A stretch of DNA of 64,000 nt from Gammaproteobacteria bacterium (GCA_028279365.1 JANQNX010000016.1:1-64000); one strand, 5' to 3'; shown: positions 26,064 to 36,271, counted from the first letter of the stretch. The notes: a model not told the origin generated them from the sequence alone. Translations and numbers: made by a program.

Positions 26064-26903
26064 ATGGCTTATTTAGAACCCTCAGAGTTTGCAAAAAAGA
26101 TGGTCGACGCCGGCGAACAGAAAATATTTATGTCGACCCAGGATACCCTGGTACGCGCCTTTATGGCGGGTGCGATTCTGGCCCTGGCAGCTTTTTTTGC
26201 TATCACTGTTATTACCAAAACCGGTAATCCATTAGTTGGGTCGATATTATTCCCGGTCGGTTTCATTATGCTTTACCTGATGAAATTTGATCTATTAACC
26301 GGTGTATTTACCTTGTGTCCATTGGCCGTTATCGATAAACGTCCCGGTTGTACTATTCAAGGACTATTAAGAAACTGGGGGCTTGTTTTTGTCGGCAATT
26401 TCGCCGGCGCGTTGACAATGGCGTTTTTCGCTTCCTTTATCCTGACTTATGGTTATCAGGTAGATGGTGGTCCGGTAGCAGCCAAAGTGTCCAGCATTGG
26501 TGAAGCAAGAACCCTGGGTTATAAGGCGCATGGTATTCTCGGTTGGTTTACTATTTTTATCCGCGGCATGCTTTGTAACTGGATGGTATCCATGGGTGTG
26601 GTCGGTGCATTAATCTCGACTCATGCCAGCGCCAAGATCATGGCCATGTGGATGCCAATCATGCTGTTCTTCTATATGGTATTCGAACATTCCATCGTGA
26701 ACATGTTCCTATTTCCGTTTTCCATGATCATGGGTGGTGACTTTAACGTCATTGATTACTTCGTATGGAATGAAATTCCTACTGCATTAGGTAATCTCGT
26801 GGGCGGATTTTTATTAGTCGGGCTGCCAATCTATCTAACACATGTTAAAACAGCACCGAATCGTCCTGTTCCTGCGGTAACGACCAAAGAAGCAGTTGCC
26901 TAA
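26064..26903 (+). CDS. nirC: Formate/nitrite transporter family channel (NirC-like)
   Basis: A 279-residue inner-membrane protein of the FNT family with six predicted TMs. The N-terminal helix holds AFMAGAILALAAFFA, the second LTGVFTLCPLAVID, and the later NMFLFPFSMIMGGDFN block has the FNT-type N-x-x-x-x-P motif. FNT pentamers conduct nitrite, formate or related anions. Divergence from nirBD-nasA and a shared enhancer favour nitrite or nitrate-linked transport. A ribosome site (CGGGAG) precedes ATG 26064. The leader contains the attenuator described separately. Confidence 0.88.
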   Translation: MAYLEPSEFAKKMVDAGEQKIFMSTQDTLVRAFMAGAILALAAFFAITVITKTGNPLVGSILFPVGFIMLYLMKFDLLTGVFTLCPLAVIDKRPGCTIQGLLRNWGLVFVGNFAGALTMAFFASFILTYGYQVDGGPVAAKVSSIGEARTLGYKAHGILGWFTIFIRGMLCNWMVSMGVVGALISTHASAKIMAMWMPIMLFFYMVFEHSIVNMFLFPFSMIMGGDFNVIDYFVWNEIPTALGNLVGGFLLVGLPIYLTHVKTAPNRPVPAVTTKEAVA

Positions 26904-26921
26904 GTTCTCGTTTCACTAAAC

Positions 26922-26952
26922 AAAAAGCCTTCATTTTTATGGAGGCTTTTTT
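26922..26952 (+). terminator. Intrinsic terminator between channel gene and cynS
   Basis: AAAGCCT-TCAT pairs with ATGG-AGGCTTT around a TTTT loop and is followed by T residues. cynS begins 36 bases later, so cynS is reached by partial readthrough or has its own promoter. Confidence 0.75.
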
Positions 26953-26987
26953 CCTTAAACTATTTATTTAATTAGAGGCTTTATTTT

Positions 26988-27428
26988 ATGAATAAGCAAA
27001 GCATGACCGACATTATTGTCAGTAAGAAAAAAGAAAAAGGACTCACCTGGGAAACAATGGGTAAAGACCTTGGCATGTCGCCAGTCTGGGTAGCTTCAGC
27101 CTGTCTGGGTATGAATAGCGCACCCAAGGAAAAAGCAGAAGCAATAAGTAACTATCTTGGTCTGGATCAGGAAGTCACAGACGCATTAATAGAATATCCC
27201 TTGAAAGAATGGGCACCAGCAGTCCCCACTGATCCATTAATCTATCGTATTTATGAAGTCGTTGGTGTTTATGGCGAAACCTTAAAAGAAGTCATCCAGG
27301 AAAAGTTCGGTGACGGTATTATGAGTGCGATTGATTTCTCCATGGAAGTGGACAAGATTGAAGATCCGAAAGGTGATCGTGTGTTACTGACATTAAACGG
27401 TAAATTCCTGCCTTATAAAAGTTGGTAA
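26988..27428 (+). CDS. cynS: Cyanate hydratase (cyanase)
   Basis: A 146-residue cyanase. The N-terminal POU-like helical domain (about 1-80: GLTWETMGKDLGMSPVWVASA) leads into the catalytic domain with YRIYEVVGVYGETLKE, carrying the catalytic Arg and Glu, and FGDGIMSAIDFSM with the catalytic Ser. The C-terminus is KFLPYKSW. It converts cyanate and bicarbonate to ammonia and two CO2, providing nitrogen. The length is slightly below the 156 of E. coli. Placement inside a nitrate-assimilation cluster suggests nitrogen control. Confidence 0.95.
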   Translation: MNKQSMTDIIVSKKKEKGLTWETMGKDLGMSPVWVASACLGMNSAPKEKAEAISNYLGLDQEVTDALIEYPLKEWAPAVPTDPLIYRIYEVVGVYGETLKEVIQEKFGDGIMSAIDFSMEVDKIEDPKGDRVLLTLNGKFLPYKSW

Positions 27429-27490
27429 TCAATTAATACAACAGGTTCCTTTGGTTTAGTTTTAGGAAGTGTTACTGTAAATGGCTGACT

Positions 27491-29212
27491 ATGAAGCAAC
27501 AATTGACAGTAACCACAGGACAGTATTCTGATAAAGGTCAAAAAGATATTAATCAGGATTTCCATGGAATATACATTCCAAAGGAACCTCATCTAAGTAC
27601 AAAAGGCATTGCGATTGCCATTGCCGACGGTATCAGCAGTAGCGATACCGGCCATATCGCCAGCGAATCGGCGGTCACGGGTTTCCTGGAAGATTATTAC
27701 TGCACACCTGAAGCCTGGTCAGTAAAAAAGTCTGCACTGCGCGTACTTGAAGCCACTAACTCGTGGTTATATTCACAAACCCAACGCGGTCAGGGCCGAT
27801 ACAATAAAGATAAAGGCTACGTTTGTACTTTTAGCGCTATGGTTATCAAATCGACCACCGCGCATCTCTTCCATATCGGCGACACACGTATTTATCGTAT
27901 CGCTGATAATGCAATAGAACAACTCACCAGTGACCATCGGCTTATAGTCTCATCGGAGGAAAGTTATCTAAGTCGTGCAATGGGTATTAATCCACAACTT
28001 GATGTCGATTATCAAAAATTACCGATTGCTCCGGATGATGCGTTTTTTCTTGCTAGTGATGGTGTATATGAAGCGCTTGATGAAACATTCATTATTGACA
28101 CCATTGAAAATGGTTCAGACGATCTGAATGCCACAGCAAAAACAATCGTTGATGAAGCCTATCAGCAGGGCAGCAAAGATAATCTAACCACACAGATTAT
28201 TCAAATCGAGACCTTACCTGATAAAGACGTCGGAGATATTTATTTAAAGCTGGCAGACCTGCCGCTACCGCCTTTGCTTCAGGCCCGCATGAACTTTGAT
28301 GGTTTTACTATTATTAGGGAAATCCATAGCAGCCATCGCAGCCATGTTTATCTGGCAGAAGACGAAGAAACGCAACAACAAGTGGCGATCAAGATCCCCT
28401 CGATTGATTTACGTGATGACGAAAGTTATCTGGAACGTTTCCTGATGGAAGAATGGATCGCAAGACGGATTAATAGTGCTCATGTATTAAAACCCTGCGG
28501 CTTATCGCGAACGCGAAACTATATCTATACAGTGATGGAATACATAGAAGGACAAACATTGGCACAGTGGATGGTAGACCATCCGAAACCCGATGTTGAG
28601 TCAGTCAGGGAAATCATCGAACAGATTGCAAAAGGGCTTCGCGCCTTTCACCGACTTGAAATGTTGCATCAGGATTTACGGCCGGAGAATATTATTATTG
28701 ATAAGACCGGGACAGTGAAGATTATTGATTTCGGTGCAACCCTGGTCGCAGGCGTTGCTGAAATTGACACGCCATTACAACAGTTCCCGATACAAGGCAC
28801 AATGCAATACACTGCACCGGAGTATTTCCTCGGTGAATTTGGAACCATACTGTCCGATCAGTTTTCTCTAGGTGTCATCACCTATCATATGCTATCTGGC
28901 AAATTGCCCTATGGCGCACAGATAGCTAGAACAAAAACCAAAGCCGCGCAAAAACGGCTCAACTATCAATCGGTATTAGATGAAGAGAGAGAAATACCAG
29001 CATGGATGGATGATGCCATTAGAAAAGCAGTCAATATTGATCCGTATAAACGTTACGAGGAAATCACCGAATTCATTTATGACTTACGACATCCTAACCG
29101 TGAGTTTCTCAACAAGACTCGCCCACCTTTAATGGAACGTAATCCGGTCGCCTTCTGGCAAGGTTTATGTGCTTTTCTAACCGGTGTTATTATTTATTTG
29201 CTGGCAAGATAA
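27491..29212 (+). CDS. Bifunctional PP2C phosphatase / Ser-Thr kinase, membrane-anchored
   Basis: A 573-residue fusion. Residues about 5-240 are a PP2C phosphatase (GQKDINQDFHG, AIADGISSSDTGHIAS, HIGDTRIYRI, FFLASDGVYEAL, GSKDNLT). Residues about 270-540 are a Hanks-type kinase: VAIKIPS Lys, the catalytic loop HQDLRPENII, DFGATLV and TAPEY; the glycine-rich loop is degenerate (IREIHSSHRSHVYLA). A single C-terminal TM (QGLCAFLTGVIIYLLA) anchors it. The combination in nitrate-assimilation clusters suggests post-translational control of transport or reduction, but no substrate is visible here. Confidence 0.88.
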   Translation: MKQQLTVTTGQYSDKGQKDINQDFHGIYIPKEPHLSTKGIAIAIADGISSSDTGHIASESAVTGFLEDYYCTPEAWSVKKSALRVLEATNSWLYSQTQRGQGRYNKDKGYVCTFSAMVIKSTTAHLFHIGDTRIYRIADNAIEQLTSDHRLIVSSEESYLSRAMGINPQLDVDYQKLPIAPDDAFFLASDGVYEALDETFIIDTIENGSDDLNATAKTIVDEAYQQGSKDNLTTQIIQIETLPDKDVGDIYLKLADLPLPPLLQARMNFDGFTIIREIHSSHRSHVYLAEDEETQQQVAIKIPSIDLRDDESYLERFLMEEWIARRINSAHVLKPCGLSRTRNYIYTVMEYIEGQTLAQWMVDHPKPDVESVREIIEQIAKGLRAFHRLEMLHQDLRPENIIIDKTGTVKIIDFGATLVAGVAEIDTPLQQFPIQGTMQYTAPEYFLGEFGTILSDQFSLGVITYHMLSGKLPYGAQIARTKTKAAQKRLNYQSVLDEEREIPAWMDDAIRKAVNIDPYKRYEEITEFIYDLRHPNREFLNKTRPPLMERNPVAFWQGLCAFLTGVIIYLLAR

Positions 29213-29461
29213 TGTTTTTCGTCCTAAAACTGGATAATAAAAACAGCTCTCTGCTCTTTTGCATCCATGCTATCGCGGTATTTGTATATCCTATACTTCT
29301 AGTGGACACTGTGGATAAATCGTAAGTATTATGAAATCATCACTTAAGGTTATTGAAATGCGGAAAGTATTATCGATGTTACCTTTCAGAATATATAATA
29401 CCTTACTGGACAAAGTACTCCCCCTAACACATAGTTAGTCAATGACATCCGCTCGAAAAAA

Positions 29462-30157
29462 ATGATAGAAATACCATCACTTGAAGGAAAAAGTCTAAAC
29501 AATGAAAATGATAGTTTATTTTCAAAAGCTTATTGTGAAACCATAAGAAATATTTTTTTTAAAGATGGTGTTTGTAATGATACTCCTGGTTTCCAGAAAA
29601 GCTTCCCTTTTGGCTTTTTGATTTATTCAAATGCACACCCTGATTTTATAGAGTTCATGAGCAAAGAAGGATCGTGGGAATTTCTTGATACGGTAACTCG
29701 CTCAAAATTCTTCTTGTTTTCAATACATCCAGAAAACGGTCAGAAAGTATTAACCTCAAAAGATAATGAAACAATGATTGGTCTTGCAAAGGCTTTCGGT
29801 TTGGATGAAGTCTGCCTAAACCCACAATTGGTAATATGTGACTTTGATTTTGAACACCGCAAAGGAAAGGCAGATTGGGAACATATTTATAATACCTCAG
29901 TTAAAGATTATTTTGTGTTAGAACTACCTAATTTAAAATCTGATGACTATAGAAAAACACTAAGAAACACCGTAGGTTCTGCGATGTCTGGATTGAAATC
30001 TTCAAATTTAACGGCGAAAGACATTTATAATAAAGTTCGAGATTCACACGCAAAAGAGCTATTGAAATCTGCTGGTAGAGGTTTATTAAAGCAACATCTC
30101 AAAGCCTTTTCAGGAGCTCTTGGTTTATTTGGTTGGCGTCCAGGGAAAATAAGATAA
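29462..30157 (+). CDS. Protein of unknown function, probable integron-type gene cassette
   Basis: A 231-residue cytoplasmic protein with no signal peptide or TM and no recognised domain. The C-terminal 60 residues are basic and helical (KDIYNKVRDSHAKELLKSAG, then a Gly-rich end). Its coding composition is more AT-rich than the adjacent nitrogen genes. Its stop codon lies four bases before an attC-like element, and only about 30 bases upstream there is a CCTAAC...GTTAG pair. A single promoterless ORF bounded this way resembles a mobile gene cassette. It interrupts an otherwise continuous nitrate-assimilation region. Confidence 0.6.
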   Translation: MIEIPSLEGKSLNNENDSLFSKAYCETIRNIFFKDGVCNDTPGFQKSFPFGFLIYSNAHPDFIEFMSKEGSWEFLDTVTRSKFFLFSIHPENGQKVLTSKDNETMIGLAKAFGLDEVCLNPQLVICDFDFEHRKGKADWEHIYNTSVKDYFVLELPNLKSDDYRKTLRNTVGSAMSGLKSSNLTAKDIYNKVRDSHAKELLKSAGRGLLKQHLKAFSGALGLFGWRPGKIR

Positions 30158-30160
30158 AAT

Positions 30161-30225
30161 GCCTAACTATGCGTTCACGCGGCATTAGGAAAAAAGCGCC
30201 GCACCCCTTAAGTTAAACGTTAATA
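30161..30225 (+). repeat. attC-like (59-base-element) site
   Basis: It begins with GCCTAAC, which fits the R'' core RYYYAAC, and contains an internal CGCGGC...GCGCCGC stem. It ends with CTTAAGTTAAACGTTAATA; GTTAAAC fits GTTRRRY and the terminal GTTAATA is a near match. Length (about 65 bases) and layout match class attC sites of integron cassettes, and it follows the ORF stop by four bases. No integrase gene is in the window. Confidence 0.65.
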
Positions 30226-30409
30226 TTTAACGTTGCATATTTTCTATCATATTGACCGAAAGCTGACTGAAACTTTTGCCATTTAAATTAATAAAAATAT
30301 GCTTATTCACCATAGTTCTACTTTGTCATTCTTTGAAAGAATTAAAGTCTATGGAATAAACAACCGTAATATGCACTCGACGACTCTCATCGTGATTTTA
30401 GAAAACTTT

Positions 30410-32092
30410 TTAATGATTATCACATTCAGCCAGGAAGGTAATTAATTCTTCCCGGTACTTATAATAATCGGGATGTGATACCAATGCCTTGCGCGTTCTC
30501 GGTCTGGGCAAATCGACTTCCATCACTTTACCCACTTTGGCATTAGGTCCGTTAGTCATCATCACGACTCTATCAGCCAATAGAATCGCCTCATCCACAT
30601 CATGCGTCACGACTATCGCCGTGACTTGTGTACGTGTCCATACCTCCATTAGTACTTCTTGCAATTCCCAACGTGTGAGTGAATCCAGCATACCGAAAGG
30701 TTCGTCTAGTAATAATAATTTCGGTGATAGCGCAAATGCGCGTGCTATTCCCACACGTTGTTTCATACCATTAGAGAGTTCAGCCGCCTTTTTATTAAGC
30801 GAATCACCTAATCCAACTTTGGTTAAGTAATAGTCGACGATTTCCTTGCGTTCTTTTTCTGTCGCATGTGGGAACACACTCTCCACACCCAGGGCAACAT
30901 TCTCTGACGCCGTCATCCAGGGAAATAAGCTCGGTGCCTGAAATACAACGGCACGATCCGGCCCGGCACCATCGACTTCACGTTTATCCAATACAATACC
31001 GCCATCGCTAATATCATTAAGGCCAGCGGTCATCGATAACACCGTGGACTTACCGCAACCGGAGTGACCGATGACAGAAATAAATTCACCCTTATTCATG
31101 TTCAGATTAAAACCATCAACAACAGTTAACGGACCTTTCGGTGTCGGATACACCTTGGTGACATTAAAAAACTCAAGATACTTACGCTCACCCTGGTTTT
31201 TCATATAGCTTTTAATGGTATTGGGAATATCGTCATCAATTTCCTTACCGCTACTACGATCAACCGGTTTCAAAGGAGGCAGTTGAATCACGTTACCGGT
31301 GTTGCCATTGGATGCTTCGTTGATCCCCACCTGCATCAGGTATTTGGTGATGTCACTTCTTAATTCCTTAAAGCGTTCATTGTGATTCATCGCCGTGCGA
31401 TCGCGCGGGCGCTCAAGATCAACCACAAACTCGGGACCAAAGGTTGCGTCGGGGCCGGGATTTAACGGAATGATCCTGTCGGCCATAATCAGTCCTTCAT
31501 CGACATCATTAGTGATCAATATCACCGTCTTCTTATCCTGTTCCCAAATACGAACAATTTCGTCCTGCAAGTTTGCTCGGGTTAACGCATCCAATGCACT
31601 TAACGGTTCATCCAGCAATAACACATCCGGACTCGCCGCCAATGCACGCGCCACGTTCACACGCTGGCGCATACCACCGGACAATTCTGCAGGTCTTCGA
31701 TTAGTCGCATGCGATAAGCCGACCATTTCAATATACTTTTCTGTATGCGTCCGGCGTTGCTCTTCATTCCAGTCGGTGTAAATCGCATCAACCGATAATG
31801 CCACGTTGCCATAAACGGTTAACCAGGGCATCAATGAGTAGTTTTGAAATACAACACCGCGATCCGGACCCGGCTCAGTGATTAACTTTCCATCCTTTAT
31901 CACTTTGCCACTATCCGTTTGTATCAAACCTGCAATAGCAGAAATCAATGTGGTCTTACCGCTTCCGGAAAAACCAACAATCGCAACAAACTCACCTTCA
32001 TTAATTTCCAGGTTAATGTCTTTCAATACGGAAGTTTTATTACTGCCGCTGCCGTATGACTTACTTACATTTTCTACTGTTAAAAATGACAT
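30410..32092 (-). CDS. nrtC: Nitrate ABC transporter ATPase with two fused ATPase domains (NrtCD type)
   Basis: A 560-residue protein with two complete NrtD/SsuB-like ATPases in tandem. Domain 1 (about 1-255): Walker [10 protein letters not shown], signature LSGGMRQRV, Walker [13 protein letters not shown] linker of about 60 residues follows. Domain 2 (about 300-555): Walker [10 protein letters not shown], signature LSNGMKQRV, Walker [12 protein letters not shown]. In cyanobacteria the two ATPases are separate (NrtC, NrtD). Here one polypeptide supplies both and there is no C-terminal binding-protein domain. It is the last gene of the nrtA-nrtB-ATPase operon. Confidence 0.9.
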   Translation of the reverse strand: MSFLTVENVSKSYGSGSNKTSVLKDINLEINEGEFVAIVGFSGSGKTTLISAIAGLIQTDSGKVIKDGKLITEPGPDRGVVFQNYSLMPWLTVYGNVALSVDAIYTDWNEEQRRTHTEKYIEMVGLSHATNRRPAELSGGMRQRVNVARALAASPDVLLLDEPLSALDALTRANLQDEIVRIWEQDKKTVILITNDVDEGLIMADRIIPLNPGPDATFGPEFVVDLERPRDRTAMNHNERFKELRSDITKYLMQVGINEASNGNTGNVIQLPPLKPVDRSSGKEIDDDIPNTIKSYMKNQGERKYLEFFNVTKVYPTPKGPLTVVDGFNLNMNKGEFISVIGHSGCGKSTVLSMTAGLNDISDGGIVLDKREVDGAGPDRAVVFQAPSLFPWMTASENVALGVESVFPHATEKERKEIVDYYLTKVGLGDSLNKKAAELSNGMKQRVGIARAFALSPKLLLLDEPFGMLDSLTRWELQEVLMEVWTRTQVTAIVVTHDVDEAILLADRVVMMTNGPNAKVGKVMEVDLPRPRTRKALVSHPDYYKYREELITFLAECDNH

Positions 32093-32106
32093 GTTTAATT
32101 TTCCAA

Positions 32107-33225
32107 TTATCTGGCTTCACCAAAAGAGAAGAACTTCTGTAAGGTCAGCATCAGCCTGTCCAGTAAGAAACCGATAAAACCGATGGTAAACACCGCTACC
32201 ATGATCTTGCCGAGTGATTGTGAACTACCGTTCTGAAATTCATCCCAAACGAACTTACCCAGGCCAGGGTTTTGCGCCAGCATCTCGGCTGCAATCAATA
32301 CCATCCAACCCACGCCTAATGACAAACGCAGACCGGTAAAGATCAACGGCAACGAGCTCGGTAATACAATCTTGGTTACCGTTTTAATCCAGCTAAGTTT
32401 TAGTACCTTGGATACGTTCATCAGATCCTTGTCGATTGATGCCACACCAACGGCGGTATTGATCAAGGTTGGCCATAATGAACACAGCGTTACCGTGATT
32501 GCTGACGTTAAAAATGATTTATCAAACCAGGACTCATCGGTGACCTGATAGGTCGCACTGACCACCAACGTAACAATAGGCAACCAGGCTAAGGGAGAGA
32601 CAGGTTTAAAAATTTGAATGATTGGATTCAACGCCGTGTTAATAATGGTACTTAAACCACAAAAGATGCCTAACGGCACCGCGACTAATGTGGCTAATAC
32701 AAAACCGGTAAATACGGTCCACAAGCTGGTAATAATTTGATCGAGATAGGTCGGTTTACCTGTATACGGACGTATCTTTACTTTTGCGTCAGGGTTCTTT
32801 TCCAGTTTCTTGGCGTTTCTTTCTTCCTGCCGCTGATAAAACGCCTGTTCTTTTTCACGTTCTTTGTAATGATCGTCGACAAGATTACCTGCCTGTTCCC
32901 AGACGGCGGCAGGCCCGGGAATCGCACCCAGGCTGGTTTGAATTTTTGATGCCGACCAGTCCCAAAGTACAAGAAAGATAACAAACGCAGCAATGGGTAC
33001 ACCAATCGCCAACCACATTTCCTTAAATTGCTCTTTTGGATCTTCCCCTGCCAGTAAATTAACAAATGGAATACCCCAGGTAAGCCCGGTCAACTCCAAA
33101 AAGTTATTCACTCGAGTCGACAATGCGACACCCGAGTCCTGAATTTTTGGCGATACGTCTTCAGTAACTTGTGCTTCATCAGTATCTGATAACGCTTCTT
33201 GTTTTAATGCAGTGTTCGTTTCCAT
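32107..33225 (-). CDS. nrtB: Nitrate ABC transporter permease
   Basis: A 372-residue inner-membrane permease. A cytoplasmic N-terminus is followed by a TM ([15 protein letters not shown]), a loop of about 70 residues, and the BPD-transport core with about five TMs and the EAA-type loop [17 protein letters not shown]. The start is placed at ATG 33225; an in-frame GTG at 33258 is buried in a stable intergenic hairpin and is unlikely. It works with the periplasmic NrtA protein and the double ATPase, genes spaced 14 bases apart. Confidence 0.87.
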   Translation of the reverse strand: METNTALKQEALSDTDEAQVTEDVSPKIQDSGVALSTRVNNFLELTGLTWGIPFVNLLAGEDPKEQFKEMWLAIGVPIAAFVIFLVLWDWSASKIQTSLGAIPGPAAVWEQAGNLVDDHYKEREKEQAFYQRQEERNAKKLEKNPDAKVKIRPYTGKPTYLDQIITSLWTVFTGFVLATLVAVPLGIFCGLSTIINTALNPIIQIFKPVSPLAWLPIVTLVVSATYQVTDESWFDKSFLTSAITVTLCSLWPTLINTAVGVASIDKDLMNVSKVLKLSWIKTVTKIVLPSSLPLIFTGLRLSLGVGWMVLIAAEMLAQNPGLGKFVWDEFQNGSSQSLGKIMVAVFTIGFIGFLLDRLMLTLQKFFSFGEAR

Positions 33226-33251
33226 ATTTTTTCTCAACTTGTTTAATAGTT

Positions 33252-33289
33252 GTGGCACCTGTCAGAATCATTCTGCTGACAGGCACCAC
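33252..33289 (-). other. Intercistronic hairpin between nrtA and nrtB
   Basis: GTGGCACCTGTCAG and CTGACAGGCACCAC pair with two mismatches around a loop that is itself partly self-complementary. There is no T-run. Such hairpins often stabilise the upstream binding-protein mRNA so it is made in excess over the permease. Confidence 0.6.
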
Positions 33290-33308
33290 GCCTATCCATC
33301 AGAGGAAA

Positions 33309-34667
33309 TTATTCAACTACGTCAGCCCCTTTCAAACCAATCGGGAATTGACTCAGGTACTCATTTGGCTTCATGCCATCAAATGTAATTTCATCAATGA
33401 ATTCTGTTTGCGGGTCACGATAGCCAGTGGTATCCCAGGGAATCTCTTCTTTGGCGATCTTGCCTTCTTCCAGTAACTCTTTTGCTGCAGCAAGATAAAT
33501 ATCAGGGCGATAGACTTTCTTTGCGACATCGTGATACCAACTATCCGGTTTCTGTTCGGTAATTTGTCCCCAACGACGCATTTGGGTCAGGTACCAGATG
33601 GCATCACTGTAGTAGGGATAAGTCGCAAAGTAACGATAGAACACGTTGAAGTCAGGCAACGCACGTTTGTCACCTTTTTCATATTCAAAGGTACCGGTCA
33701 TGCTGTTGGCAATCACATCATAATCAGCACCGACGTATTCGGATCGGGCCAGAATTTCGACCGCTTCCGGTCGGTTCGCATCGTTATTATCGTCCAGCCA
33801 TTTCGCCGCACGGATTAAGGCTTTAATCACCGCTTTATGGGTATTTGGATTGGCATCGGCCCATTCTTTACTGACTCCAAAGACTTTTTCCGGATTGTCT
33901 TTCCAGATTTCATAGTCAGTAATGACCGGTACGCCAATCCCCTTGAATACCGCTTGTTGGTTCCACGGCTCACCCACGCAATAACCATAGATCGTTCCGG
34001 CTTCCAGCGTAGCCGGCATTTGTGGAGGTGGTGTAACTGACAACAAGGCATCGGCATTAATCTGACCGGTGATATCTTCTTTGGAGTAATAGCCAGGGTG
34101 AATACCGCCAGCCGCTAACCAGTAACGTAATTCATAATTATGCGTGGATACCGGGAATACCATGCCCATGTTAAACGGCTTGCCTTCCGCCTTGTATTTA
34201 TCCACTACCGGTTTTAGATAGTCTGCCTTGATCGGGTGAATCGGTTTACCATCTTCACCCATCGGGACAAATTCTTTCATCTGTTTCCAGATATCATTTG
34301 AAACGGTAATACCATTACCGTTTAAATCCATACTAAAGGCAGTAATGATGTCGGCCTTGGTACCAAAACCAATCGTCGCGCCTAATGGTTGACCGGCGAG
34401 CATATGTGCGCCATCCAACTCACCATCAATCACACGATCCAGTAATACTTTCCAGTTAGCCTGCGGTTCCAATGTGACATAGAGGCCTTCATCTTCGAAG
34501 TAGCCTTTTTCGTAAGCGATAGCTAACGGCGCCATGTCGGTTAATTTAATAAAGCCAAATTTTAAATCTTCTTTTTCAAGTTCATCGACCGCATGCACCG
34601 GGGCAAGGCCAATAACAAACATGAAAAAAGCGAACAGACTTTTACGTAATAGAGATAACTTTTTCAT
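33309..34667 (-). CDS. nrtA: Nitrate-binding periplasmic protein, NrtA family
   Basis: A 452-residue exported solute-binding protein of the NrtA/CmpA family. The signal peptide is residues 1-26 ([10 protein letters not shown]). Family blocks are [52 protein letters not shown] in two segments, [34 protein letters not shown] and [15 protein letters not shown]. It captures nitrate (possibly nitrite) for the NrtB permease. There is no lipobox, so it is free or tethered by its signal. Its leader has a sigma-54 promoter, an A1/G4 hairpin and an attenuator. Confidence 0.92.
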   Translation of the reverse strand: MKKLSLLRKSLFAFFMFVIGLAPVHAVDELEKEDLKFGFIKLTDMAPLAIAYEKGYFEDEGLYVTLEPQANWKVLLDRVIDGELDGAHMLAGQPLGATIGFGTKADIITAFSMDLNGNGITVSNDIWKQMKEFVPMGEDGKPIHPIKADYLKPVVDKYKAEGKPFNMGMVFPVSTHNYELRYWLAAGGIHPGYYSKEDITGQINADALLSVTPPPQMPATLEAGTIYGYCVGEPWNQQAVFKGIGVPVITDYEIWKDNPEKVFGVSKEWADANPNTHKAVIKALIRAAKWLDDNNDANRPEAVEILARSEYVGADYDVIANSMTGTFEYEKGDKRALPDFNVFYRYFATYPYYSDAIWYLTQMRRWGQITEQKPDSWYHDVAKKVYRPDIYLAAAKELLEEGKIAKEEIPWDTTGYRDPQTEFIDEITFDGMKPNEYLSQFPIGLKGADVVE

Positions 34668-34709
34668 TCACTTCAACTCCAAATTAATAACTGCGTCATT
34701 GTTTAAGGC

Positions 34710-34760
34710 AAAAAAAAACGTCCAGAAACGAACCCTCTAGATAGTTCGTTTCGTGGACGT
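34710..34760 (-). terminator. Attenuator-like terminator in the nrtA leader
   Basis: On the minus strand a 16- to 17-base imperfect stem (ACGTCC...GAAACGAAC paired with GTTCGTTTC...GGACGT) with a ten-base loop ends in eight or more U. It lies between the sigma-54 element and nrtA. Confidence 0.88.
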
Positions 34761-34786
34761 CTTTGCCCTCTTACTTAAATTAAGTC

Positions 34787-34810
34787 TAATCCGTCTTCGT
34801 TGACCGATTA
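34787..34810 (-). promoter_or_regulatory. Leader hairpin with A1/G4 hexaloop in nrtA mRNA, likely NasT target
   Basis: TAATCGGTC and GACGGATTA pair (one G-G mismatch) around the loop AACGAA, with A at 1 and G at 4. It begins about eight bases after the predicted start. A second short palindrome ACTTAATTTAAGT (34773-34785) follows, then the terminator. Confidence 0.72.
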
Positions 34811-34829
34811 AAAGCGCTATTCAAATATT

Positions 34830-34844
34830 GCAACTAGCTTGCCA
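34830..34844 (-). promoter_or_regulatory. Sigma-54 promoter of nrtA
   Basis: On the minus strand TGGCAAGCTAGTTGC matches TGGCAC-N5-TTGC with the right GG/GC spacing. Predicted transcription start is near 34818. Confidence 0.8.
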
Positions 34845-34972
34845 ACACTCGATTTATAAATTTATTTAATAAAAACATAAGCTTAGAGATTAATTCTGCA
34901 CGTTTTACTATTTTCACATTGCACCAAAATAAGCACTTATTGTCCGTGAGTGCACAAACAACGCGCATCCAA

Positions 34973-36271
34973 TTAATTCAGTTTTTTTGCCTGATTCAGA
35001 TTGATCGCAAGGCGGGAAATATCGGTCTCTTCGATGTAGCCAATCAGGTTATCCGGGTCGAATATTCGACCATCAAAGTAGGCATCAGCGCCAAGATTAA
35101 ATTGGTTGCCGGCATTTTGCAGTGTCCAATCCGAATTGTTGATGCCTTCCATTTTATAATTAAATGACGGATAGCCTAATCCGAGTAAATCTGCCGCGCG
35201 TCGGTAAATATCCGGGCGATAGACACTTTCTGCCATTTGTTTCATATCAATTTCGGTTTTTAACTGACCCCAGCGGATCATTTGCGTCATGTACCAGCAG
35301 GCATGTGAGCACCACGGAAAGTTAGCAAGATAACGATGATAAACATGAAAATCAGCGAGGCTACTTTTATCTTTACCATTGGCATGATGTATATTTCCTG
35401 CAAATGATGATTTGATGATATCCGCGTCCAGCGAAATATAGTGTTCAGTCGCCAACACATCGGCAAACACCTGACGATTATCATCAATATCGATCCATTG
35501 TGCAGCTTCGAGTAATGCCATGATTAAACAGAGATGTGTATTTGGAAATTTCTCTGCCCACGCGCGAGTCACAGCAAAGACCTTCTCCGGCGAATTGTTC
35601 CAGATTTGATAGCCCGCGATCAATATTTTTCCCATACCCAGTTGAGATGCGCGACTGTTCCAGGGCTCGCCGACGCAGAAACCATCAATCTGCCCCTCTT
35701 TCAGGTTTTCAACCATGTACTGCGGCGGAATAGCGCGTAGGTTGATATCGTTATCCGGATCGATATCGCCTGTTGCCATCCAATAGCGCAGTTCATAGTT
35801 ATGGCTGGAATAGGGATAGACCATGGCAAAACATAACGGTGGTTTGTTTGCCTGCTTATCTTGATCAATCAGTTGTTTTAATACGCTTGGTGTTTTCTCA
35901 GGCTGGGTTTCAATAGACGGGTCCAGCTTGAGTAGGCGTTCGTATAACTTATTAGAAACAGTGATAGCATTACCATTCAGGTTCATACTAAAGGCGGTCA
36001 ACATCGGTTTTTTGGTAAAACCCAGACCCAGTGTCGTAGCAATAGGCATCGCCGCCAGCATATGTGCCCCATCTAACGCACCCACCGACACCTTATCCCT
36101 GATGTTTGCCCATGATGCTTCTTTCTGTAATGTGACATCCAGTCCGTATTTTTCAAAGAAACCTTTCTCTTTTGCGGCAACAAGTACACAACAATCCAGT
36201 AACGGGATAAAACCGAGTGTCAGTTCCTTCTTTTCTGGTTCAGGGTATATCGTCTTTACAACATCAGTCAT
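34973..36271 (-). CDS. nasS: Nitrate sensor NasS (cytoplasmic NrtA-like)
   Basis: A 432-residue protein homologous to NrtA ([81 protein letters not shown]) but without a signal peptide, so it stays in the cytoplasm. This is the defining feature of NasS, which binds nitrate or nitrite and, without ligand, sequesters the antiterminator NasT. It starts 11 bases after nasT ends. A second nrtA copy for transport is separate at 33309-34667. Confidence 0.9.
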   Translation of the reverse strand: MTDVVKTIYPEPEKKELTLGFIPLLDCCVLVAAKEKGFFEKYGLDVTLQKEASWANIRDKVSVGALDGAHMLAAMPIATTLGLGFTKKPMLTAFSMNLNGNAITVSNKLYERLLKLDPSIETQPEKTPSVLKQLIDQDKQANKPPLCFAMVYPYSSHNYELRYWMATGDIDPDNDINLRAIPPQYMVENLKEGQIDGFCVGEPWNSRASQLGMGKILIAGYQIWNNSPEKVFAVTRAWAEKFPNTHLCLIMALLEAAQWIDIDDNRQVFADVLATEHYISLDADIIKSSFAGNIHHANGKDKSSLADFHVYHRYLANFPWCSHACWYMTQMIRWGQLKTEIDMKQMAESVYRPDIYRRAADLLGLGYPSFNYKMEGINNSDWTLQNAGNQFNLGADAYFDGRIFDPDNLIGYIEETDISRLAINLNQAKKLN

